A stretch of 47,587 bases of DNA from an uncultured Collinsella sp. (GTDB taxonomy: Bacteria; Actinomycetota; Coriobacteriia; Coriobacteriales; Coriobacteriaceae): positions 1-47,587 of the forward strand of contig CAUBPS010000018.1 in NCBI GenBank assembly GCA_958437935.1. Reading direction: 5' to 3'. The translations under genes and the position numbers were made by a program. This document shows, piece after piece, positions 14,413-22,874 of the stretch (positions within the stretch are counted from its first letter, which is position 1; each line of letters begins with the position of its first letter). The notes below the pieces were generated by a model. That model saw nothing but the letters and a program-made list of their open reading frames with translations. It was not told the DNA's origin and searched no databases.

Positions 14413-16863
14413 CTAGATAAGCCCAAAGTGTTCGAGCGCGGTGACGACGCCGTCGTGGTCGATGCTGTCGGTGACATAGTCGGCCTTTTCCTTGAGGAAG
14501 TCCGGTGCGTTGCCCATGGCGATGCCAACGTCGACGGCGTTCATCAGCGAGACGTCATTGCTGGCGTCGCCGATGCCATACACCGTTCCATGGTTGGGGT
14601 CGAGAGCGTCGAGTACGGACTGGATACCCTCGCGCTTGGTGCATTCGCGAGGCGAAATCTCGGTCACTTCGAGCTCGAGCTCGTTAAAGCAGAGCAGCGG
14701 CTCAAACGCTTGATCCTGAGCGATGCGGTTGGCAAGCGACGTGGACATTAAGATCTTGTAGGCACTGTAATGTTGCAGCTGCGTAATTGCATCGCCCACG
14801 GTGCGGGCGTATCCGGGGGCGTCGGGCGCATCGGCACTCATGCGAACGACGCCATTGAGTCCCTCAAAACGAATCACTTCGTCCGATTGCTCAAGAATGG
14901 GAGCAAGGCGCTGCAGCATGCCGGGCGTCATCGCCAAATCGCGAATCACGTGTCCCTCAAGTTCGACATAGCCACCCGCGAGGCAGACGATGCCGGTCCA
15001 GGGCAGCTCGAGCAGCTTTGGATGGATGCAGCTCAGCGTGCGCCCTGTGCAGATAAACGCCATATTGCCCTTGGCGACAAAATCACGGATGGCTTGCGAG
15101 ACCGCTTCATTGGGATAGGGGGAGAGGTCTCGCTCGCTCTCGGGAAGCTCTTGTGCCACTCGAGGGTCTTGCCAGGCGAGTGTTCCGTCGATATCGAAGA
15201 AGCAGATATCGCCGCGCTTATGGGCTGCGCTGGCGGCAGGGGAGGCCGAGGTGGTGGGTACAAATCCCGGCTCGAGGCCCATGATCTGGTCAAAATGCTC
15301 TTTAACGCGGGGAACGGAGATGCCGATAATCACCTGGGCGGTCTTGCCCGTAATGATGAGGCCCTTGGCGCCCACCGCGACAAACGACGCATTATCTGCA
15401 ACGATGGAAGGGTCTGCGACCTCGACGCGCAGGCGCGTGGCGCAGTTCGTTGCGCCCACGATATTGCCAACGCCACCTAAAAGCTGAATTACCCGCTCAG
15501 CGAGGACGTGATCTTGATCGGATTGAATACTGACCTCGCCATTGGGAGATTGCTCTTTGGCAAAGCCGCTTCCCGTTAAACGGTCGATTGCCGCGCGATT
15601 GGAGACATGATCCTCGCGGCCCGGCGTCTTAAGGTCATAGACCAAGATGAGTGCTCGAAAACTAACAAAAAAGATGAGGCTAAAGGCAAGACCGATACCG
15701 AGCGCCAAAAGGTAGGAGCCGGCATGCATCCGCATGAGTGGGATGAAGTTGAAGGCCGTCATTTCCATGAGACCGCCCGAGAAGATGCCGACGATGCCAA
15801 AGAAGTTCATGGTCATGGCAAGGCAGGAGGATAGGACGGCGTAGAGCAAAAAGAGTCCGGGATAGGTGAACATAAAGAGAAACTCGAGCGGCTCGGTGAC
15901 GCCGCAGACCACCGAGGCGACGATGGCGGGCAAAAGGATGACCTTAAGGCCGGCGCGGCGTTCGGGTTTGGCGGTGAAATAGAATGCTGCCGCGATGGCG
16001 GGAAGGCCAAAGAGCTTGCCCCAGCCGGTGGCGGTAAAACCTGCCCAGGGCGCAAGTTCATTTAAAGGGCGCGTGCTATGGGAGAGAATGGGGAGCAGGT
16101 TGGTCCACGTGGCGTAAATACCGTCGTGAATGACCAGATTGTCGTAATAGATGGGCATATAGAGCAGGTGGTGCAGCCCCATGGGCTCGAGTGCTCGCTC
16201 CAAAAACACAAAGATGCCCACGCCGAAGGGGCCGACGCCCGCAAGTGCGTGGCGCAGCGTTTCGGTTACAGCGTATGCGAAGGGCACGATGGCGGCCGAG
16301 ATGGCGGCAAGGGCAAACACGGCAAAAAAGCTGATGAGGTAGACCAGCGAGGAACCCGAGAAGGTGCCGAGCCAATCGGGAACCTTGGCATCGTAGAAGC
16401 GGTCATGGATGGCGACGACGGTTGCCGATACCGCCAGCGGGCCGATAATGCCGGTGTCGAGCGTCTTGATGCCGTCGATGACGGTGATACCGCTGGCGGG
16501 GGTCAAAGATGATGGGTACTTAAGCCCAAGGTTGTCTCCGCTCAGCTTAATGATCTCGCTCAAAAAGAAGCAATAGGCAAAATAGGCCACGAGCGCCTCG
16601 AGGCAGCAGCGTGCCGGTTGCTTTTGGGCAAGACCGATAGGCAGCGCTACGGCAAAAAGGAGCGGGAGACGTTTAAAGACCGTCCACGAGCCGCGCTGGA
16701 TGATGGTCCAGAAAACGTACCAAGGGGTTCCGTATACGGCGAGGTCACCGACGATGTCTACGGTCGTGGCGAGGGCGGAGATGCCGACCATGAGGCCTGA
16801 TATAGAAAACAGCATGGCGGGCGCGAACATGGCTCCGCCAAAACGTTGGATTTTCTGCAGCAT
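14413..16863 (-). CDS. PTS EIICB (glucose/alpha-glucoside family) fused to a HAD phosphatase
   Basis: An 816-residue fusion. Residues about 1-430 are a polytopic EIIC (opening RFGGAMFAPAMLFSISGL; GVTEPLEFLFMF), the sugar channel of the glucose/alpha-glucoside PTS superfamily. Residues about 450-530 are EIIB with the phosphocysteine in NCATRLRV (Cys474). Residues about 553-816 are a Cof-type HAD hydrolase with DIDGT (Asp557, Asp559) and the GIGDASNDVSLM motif. There is no EIIA domain, so phosphate must come from another protein. The HAD domain may dephosphorylate or otherwise handle the imported sugar phosphate; that is inference. I start at ATG 16863, preceded by GGAAGG at 6 nt; the ATG 36 nt upstream lacks such a site. 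It is divergent from the GntR regulator, with TTTAAAC-type sites between. Confidence 0.9.
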   Translation of the reverse strand: MLQKIQRFGGAMFAPAMLFSISGLMVGISALATTVDIVGDLAVYGTPWYVFWTIIQRGSWTVFKRLPLLFAVALPIGLAQKQPARCCLEALVAYFAYCFFLSEIIKLSGDNLGLKYPSSLTPASGITVIDGIKTLDTGIIGPLAVSATVVAIHDRFYDAKVPDWLGTFSGSSLVYLISFFAVFALAAISAAIVPFAYAVTETLRHALAGVGPFGVGIFVFLERALEPMGLHHLLYMPIYYDNLVIHDGIYATWTNLLPILSHSTRPLNELAPWAGFTATGWGKLFGLPAIAAAFYFTAKPERRAGLKVILLPAIVASVVCGVTEPLEFLFMFTYPGLFLLYAVLSSCLAMTMNFFGIVGIFSGGLMEMTAFNFIPLMRMHAGSYLLALGIGLAFSLIFFVSFRALILVYDLKTPGREDHVSNRAAIDRLTGSGFAKEQSPNGEVSIQSDQDHVLAERVIQLLGGVGNIVGATNCATRLRVEVADPSIVADNASFVAVGAKGLIITGKTAQVIIGISVPRVKEHFDQIMGLEPGFVPTTSASPAASAAHKRGDICFFDIDGTLAWQDPRVAQELPESERDLSPYPNEAVSQAIRDFVAKGNMAFICTGRTLSCIHPKLLELPWTGIVCLAGGYVELEGHVIRDLAMTPGMLQRLAPILEQSDEVIRFEGLNGVVRMSADAPDAPGYARTVGDAITQLQHYSAYKILMSTSLANRIAQDQAFEPLLCFNELELEVTEISPRECTKREGIQSVLDALDPNHGTVYGIGDASNDVSLMNAVDVGIAMGNAPDFLKEKADYVTDSIDHDGVVTALEHFGLI

Positions 16864-16900
16864 AATATGCCTTCCGGATGCAACATGCTGTGCGAGCAAG

Positions 16901-16920
16901 AACGTTTAAACAATGAACTC
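16901..16920. promoter_or_regulatory. Putative GntR operator near the PTS gene
   Basis: The palindrome GTTTAAAC (16904-16911) sits in the context CGTTTAAACAA, 41 nt upstream of the PTS-HAD start. It matches one full half of the TTGTTTAAACAA-type sites found upstream of the ABC operon and malQ. Confidence 0.5.
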
Positions 16921-17022
16921 ATTGTAGAGGACTGGCTGCTTGCCGCATTGACGGTTTTGATTCGGTCCGAGTTGGGTTTCGGGGGAACCGTCGACGGTAA
17001 ATAATCCGTGCTTTACCGATAA

Positions 17023-17037
17023 TCGGTTTAAACAACC
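17023..17037. promoter_or_regulatory. Putative GntR operator near the regulator gene
   Basis: GGTTTAAACAACC with core GTTTAAAC (17026-17033), 55 nt upstream of the GntR start. With 16904-16911 it brackets the divergent promoter region and suggests autoregulation. Confidence 0.5.
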
Positions 17038-17087
17038 CAAAGAAATGCTATCGTGCCTAGCCATACATATTCATTAGAGGTGAAGTC

Positions 17088-17807
17088 ATGCCAAAAGCGA
17101 TATACGAAGGAATCTACCGAGAAATACGCTCGCGCATCATTAATGGGACCTATGCGTTTCAGGAGATGCTGCCAACCGAAGCTGAGTTGACCGCGGAGTT
17201 CGGATGTACTCGCAATACCGTCCGTCGCGCCTTGGGTATGCTGGCCGACGGGATGTTTGTGCAGCCCATACACGGCAAGGGCGTGCGCGTTATTTGGCTT
17301 AAGGGCGAAACCGACATGTTGGGCGCACTCGAAGAGGTTGAGTCGTTTGGCGAGTTCGCAAAACGCAACAATGCCGTCGCATCGACCGAGGTCAAGTCTT
17401 TTGAACATTTGATTTGCACGGAGCAACTTTCTCGTCGCCTGGGCTTTAAGGTGGGCGAGGAGCTGATTCGCGTCGTGCGTGTCCGAAGCCTCAACGGCAG
17501 TGCTCGCCAGGTGGACCACGGCTACTTTTTGGAGTCGATCGCCAAGGGCCTGACGCCCGAGGTCGCCGAGAAGTCTATCTACGACTATCTGGAGCACAAG
17601 CGCGGCATCAAAGTGATGGCGAGCCGCCGTACGGTGAGTGTCGAGCTCGCCAACGATGAGGACTGCAGCTACTTGGACCTTGGCAAATACAACTGTGTCG
17701 CCGTCATGGAGAGCCAGTCGTACACCTCGGACGGCATCTTGTTCGAGGTCACGCATGCCCGCACGCATCCTGAGATCTTCCACTACCGCGTCAACTCCAA
17801 GCGATAG
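17088..17807 (+). CDS. GntR/HutC-family (UTRA) regulator, probable alpha-glucoside regulator
   Basis: A 239-residue repressor-type protein. The N-terminal winged helix (residues 1-70) has the GntR pattern YREIRSRIINGTYAFQEMLPTEAELTAEFGCTRNTVRRAL in sequence, with the recognition helix around CTRNTVRRAL. The C-terminal UTRA effector domain (about 90-235) opens with SFEHLICTEQL and ends with FEVTHARTHPEIFHY. TreR-like members sense sugar phosphates. GAGGTGA lies 5 nt before the ATG. It is divergent from the PTS-HAD gene and is the closest regulator to the ABC operon; TTGTTTAAACAA-type sites near all these promoters make it the best candidate to control them. Confidence 0.9.
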   Translation: MPKAIYEGIYREIRSRIINGTYAFQEMLPTEAELTAEFGCTRNTVRRALGMLADGMFVQPIHGKGVRVIWLKGETDMLGALEEVESFGEFAKRNNAVASTEVKSFEHLICTEQLSRRLGFKVGEELIRVVRVRSLNGSARQVDHGYFLESIAKGLTPEVAEKSIYDYLEHKRGIKVMASRRTVSVELANDEDCSYLDLGKYNCVAVMESQSYTSDGILFEVTHARTHPEIFHYRVNSKR

Positions 17808-17845
17808 CCGGCTAGCTCGCAGCCTGACGAGACTCATGCCCTCAA

Positions 17846-17900
17846 AGAGAAAACGCCCGGTCAAACCGACGATGCATCGGCTTGACCGGGCGTTTTCTCT
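17846..17900 (+). terminator. Terminator after the GntR gene
   Basis: A 19-bp perfect inverted repeat (17846-17864 with 17882-17900). The plus-strand arm ends in TTTTCTCT and the opposite strand similarly carries TTTTCTCT, so it could act in both directions. Confidence 0.75.
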
Positions 17901-17918
17901 GCATTCGATAACAAATAA

Positions 17919-18005
17919 TTGTTTATACAAAACTTGTCAAGTATCAAGTCGAAATTACCGTTCACCGAAGTTTTTCTACCGCTCTAGTAATACTTGTTCA
18001 AACAA
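17919..18005 (+). promoter_or_regulatory. Control region of the maltodextrin ABC operon
   Basis: Two operator-like sites, TTGTTTATACAA (17919-17930) and TTGTTCAAACAA (17994-18005), flank the box ACCGTTCACCGA (17957-17968). That box recurs upstream of two sugar-amine promoters and, with one change, upstream of malQ. TAGTAAT at 17985-17991 could be a -10 element, with TTCACC at 17961-17966 as a poor -35. The operator at 17994 would then overlap the transcription start. Confidence 0.55.
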
Positions 18006-18113
18006 CTAGCCAAATAGCGTATTGTGCAAATTAGCAAAAGGGGCAAAGTCCCCGAGCCAATCTCCGAAGGCGGCGGCAAAGGGTGCCGCCACGGTGTGAA
18101 AGGGTGGATTGTA

Positions 18114-19430
18114 ATGAAGAACGAAATGAGCAGAAGGCAGTTCCTGGGCTTTGCTGGTTCCGCGGCTGCGGTTCTTGGTCTGGGCCTCGTGGGCTGCGGT
18201 GGTTCTGCCGGCTCTGGCTCCTCTGCTTCTGGTGACGCTGCCGAGGTCTACTTCCTCCAGTTTAAGCCCGAGGTCGACAAGGAGTGGAAGGAGATCGCCA
18301 AGGCGTACAAGGAGGAGAAGGGCGTCGAGGTCAAGATCGTGACCGCCGCTTCCAACACCTACGAGGAGAAGCTCAAGTCCGAGATGTCCAAGAGCTCCGC
18401 TCCGACGCTGTTCCAGGTCAACGGCCCCACCGGTCTTAAGAACTGGAAGGATTACTGCGCCGATCTGTCCGACACCAAGCTCCGCGGCGAGCTCATCGAC
18501 GACTCCCTGGCTCTGCAGTCCGACGGCAAGGATCTGGGTATCGACTGGGTTCAGGAGAGCTACGGCATCATCTACAACAAGGAGCTCCTCGAGAAGGCTG
18601 GCTACAAGGCCGAGGACATCAACTCCTTCGACAAGCTGAAGGCTTGCGCCGATGACATCCAGGCCCGCAAGGACGAGCTCGGCGTTGACGGTGCCTTCAC
18701 TTCCGCCGGCATGGATGACTCCTCCAGCTGGCGCTACACCACCCACCTCGCCAACCTCCCGCTCTACTACGAGTTCGAGAAGGAGCACAACCAGGAGGAC
18801 GACGAGATCAAGGGCGAGTATCTCGACAACTTTAAGCAGATCTTCGACCTGTACATCACCGACTCCACCTGCGATCCTTCGCAGCTCGCCTCCAAGACCG
18901 GTGACGACGCCACCAACGAGTTCGCAACCGGCAAGGCCGTCTTCTACCAGAACGGCTCTTGGGCCTACGCCGACCTCACCAAGGCCGGTATGACCGACGA
19001 TCAGCTCGGCATGCTGCCGATCTACATCGGCGTCGACGGCGAGGAGAACCAGGGCCTGTGCTCCGGCGGCGAGAACTACTGGTGCGTGAGCTCCCAGGCT
19101 TCCGAGGATGCCCAGAAGGCCACCGAGGACTTCATGTATTGGTGCGTCACTTCTGACACCGCCACCAGCATCATCGCTGACAAGATGGGTCTGACCGCCC
19201 CGTTCAAGAGCGCTAAGGAGACCACCAACGTCTTCTCGCAGCAGGCCGTTGCTATGGCCAAGGACGGCAAGAAGACCGTCGCTTGGGACTTCGTTTACAT
19301 CCCCTCCGAGGAGTGGAAGAAGAACCTCAAGCAGGCTCTCATCGCTTATGCTGCCGACAACACCAAGTGGGACGGCGTCAAGAACGCCTTCGTCGATGGC
19401 TGGAAGACCGAGAAGGCTGCTTCCGAGTAA
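18114..19430 (+). CDS. Sugar ABC transporter substrate-binding lipoprotein (maltodextrin type)
   Basis: The solute-binding protein of the ABC importer encoded by the next genes. It begins with a Tat-type lipoprotein signal: SRRQFLGF (residues 6-13), a hydrophobic stretch, and lipobox LVGC with Cys28. The mature part has the family-1 fold of MalE-like proteins (VYFLQFKPEVDKEWKEIAK; FATGKAVFYQNGSW). I start at ATG 18114 after AAAGGGTGG; an in-frame ATG at 18024 would bury the signal. Length is 438 residues. A strong intercistronic hairpin follows, which fits higher expression than the permeases. Malto-oligosaccharides are the likely ligand because glgP and malQ share its regulatory sites; this is inference. 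Confidence 0.92.
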   Translation: MKNEMSRRQFLGFAGSAAAVLGLGLVGCGGSAGSGSSASGDAAEVYFLQFKPEVDKEWKEIAKAYKEEKGVEVKIVTAASNTYEEKLKSEMSKSSAPTLFQVNGPTGLKNWKDYCADLSDTKLRGELIDDSLALQSDGKDLGIDWVQESYGIIYNKELLEKAGYKAEDINSFDKLKACADDIQARKDELGVDGAFTSAGMDDSSSWRYTTHLANLPLYYEFEKEHNQEDDEIKGEYLDNFKQIFDLYITDSTCDPSQLASKTGDDATNEFATGKAVFYQNGSWAYADLTKAGMTDDQLGMLPIYIGVDGEENQGLCSGGENYWCVSSQASEDAQKATEDFMYWCVTSDTATSIIADKMGLTAPFKSAKETTNVFSQQAVAMAKDGKKTVAWDFVYIPSEEWKKNLKQALIAYAADNTKWDGVKNAFVDGWKTEKAASE

Positions 19431-19461
19431 GCAGTTGCTGCCCAAGCTATCTGATTAGCGA

Positions 19462-19497
19462 CAGGGGGCGGGCAGACGTAGGTTTGCCCGCCCCCTG
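19462..19497 (+). terminator. Intercistronic hairpin between binding protein and permease
   Basis: A perfect 13-bp GC-rich stem (19462-19474 with 19485-19497) without a T run, 20 nt before the permease start. Such hairpins stabilise the upstream mRNA and lower read-through, giving excess binding protein. Confidence 0.7.
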
Positions 19498-19517
19498 CAT
19501 ATTGAAAGGACCCTTCT

Positions 19518-20372
19518 ATGGGCAAAGCACTCAAGCGCTGGTGGCCGCTCTTTATGCTGCCCACGTGCCTGGCGTTTATGATCGGGTTCGTGATTCCCTT
19601 TATCCAGGGTTTCTATCTCTCGTTCTGCCAGTTTATTACCATCAATAACGCGCACTTTGTCGGTATCGAGAACTACGTGCGCGCACTGACCGACCCGCAG
19701 TTCTCCACGTCGTTCTTCTTTACCGTGGCGTTTGCCTTCCTGTCGACGGTGCTCATCAACGTGATCGCGCTGGCCATTGCGCAGGCGCTCACCCGCAAGG
19801 CGCTCAAGGGCACCAACATCTTCCGTACGATTTTCTTTATGCCTAACCTGATTGGCGGCATTGTACTGGGTTACATTTGGCAGATTCTGATCAACTGCCT
19901 GCTCTCCAACGTGGGTGCCCAGCTTATCGCCCTCAACTCCGCCGCTGGCTTCTGGGGCCTTATCATCCTGACCCTGTGGCAACAGGTCGGCTACATGATG
20001 ATCATCTACATCGCCGGTCTGCAGTCCATTCCGTCTGACTACATCGAGGCCGCCAAGGTCGATGGCGCTACGGCATGGCAGACGTTTTGGAAGGTTAAGA
20101 TCCCCAACCTGATGCCGACCATCACCATCTGCCTGTTCCTGTCCATCACCAACGGCTTTAAGCTGTTCGACCAGAACCTCGCCCTTACCGGTGGCGCCCC
20201 GGCGCACTCCACCGAGATGCTCGCCCTGAACATCTACAACACGTTCTATTCGCGTGCTGGCATCGCATGGCAGGGCATCGGTCAGGCCAAGGCAGTTATC
20301 TTCTGCATCCTGGTTGTCGCTATTTCTATGATCCAGCTTAAGGCCACGAGGTCCAAGGAGGTGCAGCAGTAA
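19518..20372 (+). CDS. Sugar ABC transporter permease, MalF type
   Basis: An inner-membrane permease of 284 residues with six predicted helices, the first starting at LMLPTCLAFMIGFVIPF. The cytoplasmic EAA loop that docks to the ATPase reads YIEAAKVDGATAWQTFWKVK (about residues 175-194). AAAGGACC precedes the ATG. It overlaps the next permease by one base (TAATG arrangement), so the two are translationally coupled. Confidence 0.94.
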   Translation: MGKALKRWWPLFMLPTCLAFMIGFVIPFIQGFYLSFCQFITINNAHFVGIENYVRALTDPQFSTSFFFTVAFAFLSTVLINVIALAIAQALTRKALKGTNIFRTIFFMPNLIGGIVLGYIWQILINCLLSNVGAQLIALNSAAGFWGLIILTLWQQVGYMMIIYIAGLQSIPSDYIEAAKVDGATAWQTFWKVKIPNLMPTITICLFLSITNGFKLFDQNLALTGGAPAHSTEMLALNIYNTFYSRAGIAWQGIGQAKAVIFCILVVAISMIQLKATRSKEVQQ

Positions 20373-21211
20373 TGAAACGCGATAAGGCTATCAACCGCGC
20401 GCTCTCGATCTTCTTTACGATTCTGTCGCTCGCATGGATCTACCCCGTGTTCATGATTGCACTCAATTCCTTTAAGAAAGCGACCGCAATCAGCACCACC
20501 ACGGCGTTCGATCTGCTCACGCCCGAGACGTTCAACGGCCTCGCAAACTACGTGCATGCCCTTAACGAGCAGGGCTTTGCCTCGGCATTTATGTACTCGC
20601 TCATCATCACGGTCACGTCGGTCGTGCTGATCTTGGTGTGCTGCTCCATGTGCGCTTGGTACGTGGTGCGCGTCAACAGCAAGATCTCGAACTTCTTCTA
20701 TTACCTGTTCGTCTTCTCGATGGTCGTGCCCTTCCAGATGCTCATGTTCACGCTGTCCAACCTCGCGGACCGCATCGGCTTCAACACGCCGTTTAACATC
20801 TGCTTCATCTACCTTGGTTTTGGCGCGGGCCTCGCGGTCTTTATGTTCGCCGGCTTTGTAAAGAACATCCCGCTCGAGATCGAAGAGGCGGCCATGATCG
20901 ACGGCTGCAACCCGGTCCAGGTGTTCTTTAAGATCGTCCTTCCCATTATGAAGCCCACCTATCTTTCGGTCGGTATCCTTGAGACCATGTGGGTCTGGAA
21001 CGACTATCTGCTGCCCTACCTTACGCTCGACTCCACCAAGTACAAGACCATTCCTATCTTGATCCAGTACTTCCGTGGCGGCTATGGCCACGTCGAGCTC
21101 GGCCCCATGATGGCATGCATCATGATGGTCGTCATCCCCATCGTCATCATGTACATCTTCTGCCAGAAGTACATCATTGACGGCGTTGTGGCAGGTGCCG
21201 TCAAGGGCTGA
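20372..21211 (+). CDS. Sugar ABC transporter permease, MalG type
   Basis: The second permease, 279 residues, with six predicted helices and the EAA loop IEEAAMIDGCNPVQVFFKIV (about 170-189). The one-base overlap with the MalF-type gene shows coupled translation. AAGGAGG lies 8 nt before its ATG, inside the upstream gene. Together with the binding protein and ATPase it completes a CUT1-type importer. Confidence 0.94.
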   Translation: MKRDKAINRALSIFFTILSLAWIYPVFMIALNSFKKATAISTTTAFDLLTPETFNGLANYVHALNEQGFASAFMYSLIITVTSVVLILVCCSMCAWYVVRVNSKISNFFYYLFVFSMVVPFQMLMFTLSNLADRIGFNTPFNICFIYLGFGAGLAVFMFAGFVKNIPLEIEEAAMIDGCNPVQVFFKIVLPIMKPTYLSVGILETMWVWNDYLLPYLTLDSTKYKTIPILIQYFRGGYGHVELGPMMACIMMVVIPIVIMYIFCQKYIIDGVVAGAVKG

Positions 21212-21279
21212 TGCCGTAACTGTTTTGCAAGTTTTGGCGGCGCCCCTCAGCGCGGCGCCGCGTATCGAAAGGTAAAGAC

Positions 21280-22479
21280 ATGGCCGAGATCGTTCTCAAA
21301 CATGTTCAGAAGGTGTATCCCAACAACGAGTCAAAAAAGAAGGGCTTCTTTGGCAAAAAGAAGAAGACCGAGGAGAAGAAGCACAACCTTAAGGTTACCG
21401 AGGACGGTGTGCTCGCTGTAGAGGACTTCAACCTCACCGTTCACGACCAGGAGTTCATCGTCCTCGTTGGCCCCTCTGGCTGCGGTAAGTCCACGACGAT
21501 GCGCATGGTCGCCGGCCTGGAGGACATTACCTCGGGCGACGTGCTCATCGATGGCAAGCGCGTCAACGACGTCGCTCCCAAGGACCGCGACATCGCCATG
21601 GTGTTCCAGAGCTATGCTCTGTACCCCAATATGACGGTGTACGAGAACATGGCGTTTACGCTCGAGCTCAAGAAGGTCCCCAAGGACGAGATCGACCGTA
21701 AGGTTCGCTCCGCTGCTGAGATCCTGGGTATTACCGAGTACCTCGACCGTAAGCCCAAGGCGCTCTCTGGCGGCCAGCGTCAGCGCGTCGCCATCGGCCG
21801 CGCCATCGTGCGTGACCCCAAGGTCTTCCTGATGGACGAGCCGCTGTCCAACCTGGATGCCAAGCTTCGTAACCAGATGCGTGCCGAGCTCATTAAGCTG
21901 CGCCACGAGATCAAGGGCACGTTCATCTACGTTACCCACGACCAGACCGAGGCTATGACCCTCGGCGATCGCATCGTGGTCATGAAGGACGGCGTCGTCC
22001 AGCAGATCGCCACCCCGCAGGAGGTCTTCAACCATCCCGCGAACATCTTCGTCGCCGGCTTTATCGGCGTGCCGCAGATGAACTTCTTCGATGCCCAGCT
22101 GGTGCGCTCGGGCAACGGCTTTACCGTCAAGACCGAGGATATGAACGTGGCGCTCGCCCCCGAGACTTGCGCTCAGCTTGCCCTCAACTGGGACGGCGGC
22201 GACGTGAAGGAGATTACGGCCGGCGTGCGCCCCGAGCAGATCCTGCTTGCCGACAAGGGCGAGGAGGGTGCGCTCCAGGGCACCGTCGAGGTGACCGAGC
22301 TCATGGGTTCGACCGAGCATGTCCACGTGACTGCTCCCGATGGCCAGTTCGTCCTGATCATTCCCGTTGTCGACCTTGAGGCCAAGGGTGCGCTCAAGGC
22401 GGGCGACCCAATCTGGTTCAAGTTCGAGAAGAACGCGACTCATCTCTTCGATAAGGTGTCTGGCAAGAACCTTATCTAG
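21280..22479 (+). CDS. Sugar ABC transporter ATPase (MsmK/UgpC type) with a Lys-rich insert
   Basis: The ATPase of the importer, 399 residues. Walker A is GPSGCGKST (residues 64-72), the signature LSGGQRQRV (162-170), Walker B VFLMDEP (182-188), and the C-terminal third is a TOBE/OB regulatory domain (MNFFDAQL; AGVRPEQILL). Compared with MsmK as I remember it, about 24 extra residues lie between KVYPN and AVEDF: a basic stretch with KKKGFFGKKKKTEEKK (about 19-34). Such ATPases often serve several sugar importers and can be shared. GAAAGGT precedes the ATG. A terminator follows, so it is the last gene of the operon. Confidence 0.93.
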   Translation: MAEIVLKHVQKVYPNNESKKKGFFGKKKKTEEKKHNLKVTEDGVLAVEDFNLTVHDQEFIVLVGPSGCGKSTTMRMVAGLEDITSGDVLIDGKRVNDVAPKDRDIAMVFQSYALYPNMTVYENMAFTLELKKVPKDEIDRKVRSAAEILGITEYLDRKPKALSGGQRQRVAIGRAIVRDPKVFLMDEPLSNLDAKLRNQMRAELIKLRHEIKGTFIYVTHDQTEAMTLGDRIVVMKDGVVQQIATPQEVFNHPANIFVAGFIGVPQMNFFDAQLVRSGNGFTVKTEDMNVALAPETCAQLALNWDGGDVKEITAGVRPEQILLADKGEEGALQGTVEVTELMGSTEHVHVTAPDGQFVLIIPVVDLEAKGALKAGDPIWFKFEKNATHLFDKVSGKNLI

Positions 22480-22547
22480 GCCCGGTGCATCCAGGCCCTC
22501 CCTTTGGGCGACTGCGGCTTTGCCATCCTTTTGCCGTGGTCACATAT

Positions 22548-22591
22548 AAGGCTCCCCTCCCGTCCACTGGGCGAGAGGGGAGCCTTTCTTT
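22548..22591 (+). terminator. Terminator of the maltodextrin ABC operon
   Basis: AAGGCTCCCCTC (22548-22559) pairs with GAGGGGAGCCTT (22575-22586), and a T-rich tail follows. Confidence 0.9.
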
Positions 22592-22623
22592 GTGTTGGGG
22601 CTTTCCGTCTGTCAGTTTGTCTT

Positions 22624-22835
22624 GATCTGTAACAGGTAGGGCCGATTTCGGACGTTAGATGTTACAGATCGAGACGGTTCCGCTGTGCCAACCATTTCAT
22701 CTAAATCTGTAACACCAAAGGCGAATTACACCTGCTAGATGTTACAGATTGAGATAAACCCAAGGGGAGGGGCCGGTATGTCTCAATCTGTAACGGCTGG
22801 GACCGTTTTGGTTGAGTAATTGCTACGGATCGAGA
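22624..22835. repeat. Array of alternating inverted repeats with an 80-bp period
   Basis: An 11-bp arm (G/A)ATCTGTAAC(A) occurs at 22624-22634, 22704-22714 and 22784-22794. Its reverse complement TGTTACAGAT(C/T) occurs at 22660-22670, 22740-22750 and, degenerate, near 22820-22830. Both series repeat every 80 bp. The 25-nt and 33-nt stretches between arms keep their length but not their sequence. Each arm can pair with its left or right neighbour; 22741-22754 with 22781-22794 is a perfect 14-bp match. The array fills the gap between the convergent msmK-like gene and glgP and contains no ORF. Confidence 0.85.
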
Positions 22836-22874
22836 TTGTTTGGTCGAGTCGGATCACAGGGTAACGTGCGGGCA

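Noticed and set aside
18006..19445. A 479-codon minus-strand frame opposite the binding-protein gene
   Set aside because: It is a shadow of a strongly codon-biased gene, with repetitive Val/Leu/Gly composition, no ribosome-binding site and no family motifs.
22624..22835. CRISPR array
   Set aside because: The repeats alternate in orientation, arms are only 11-14 bp, spacing is 80 bp, and there are no cas genes.
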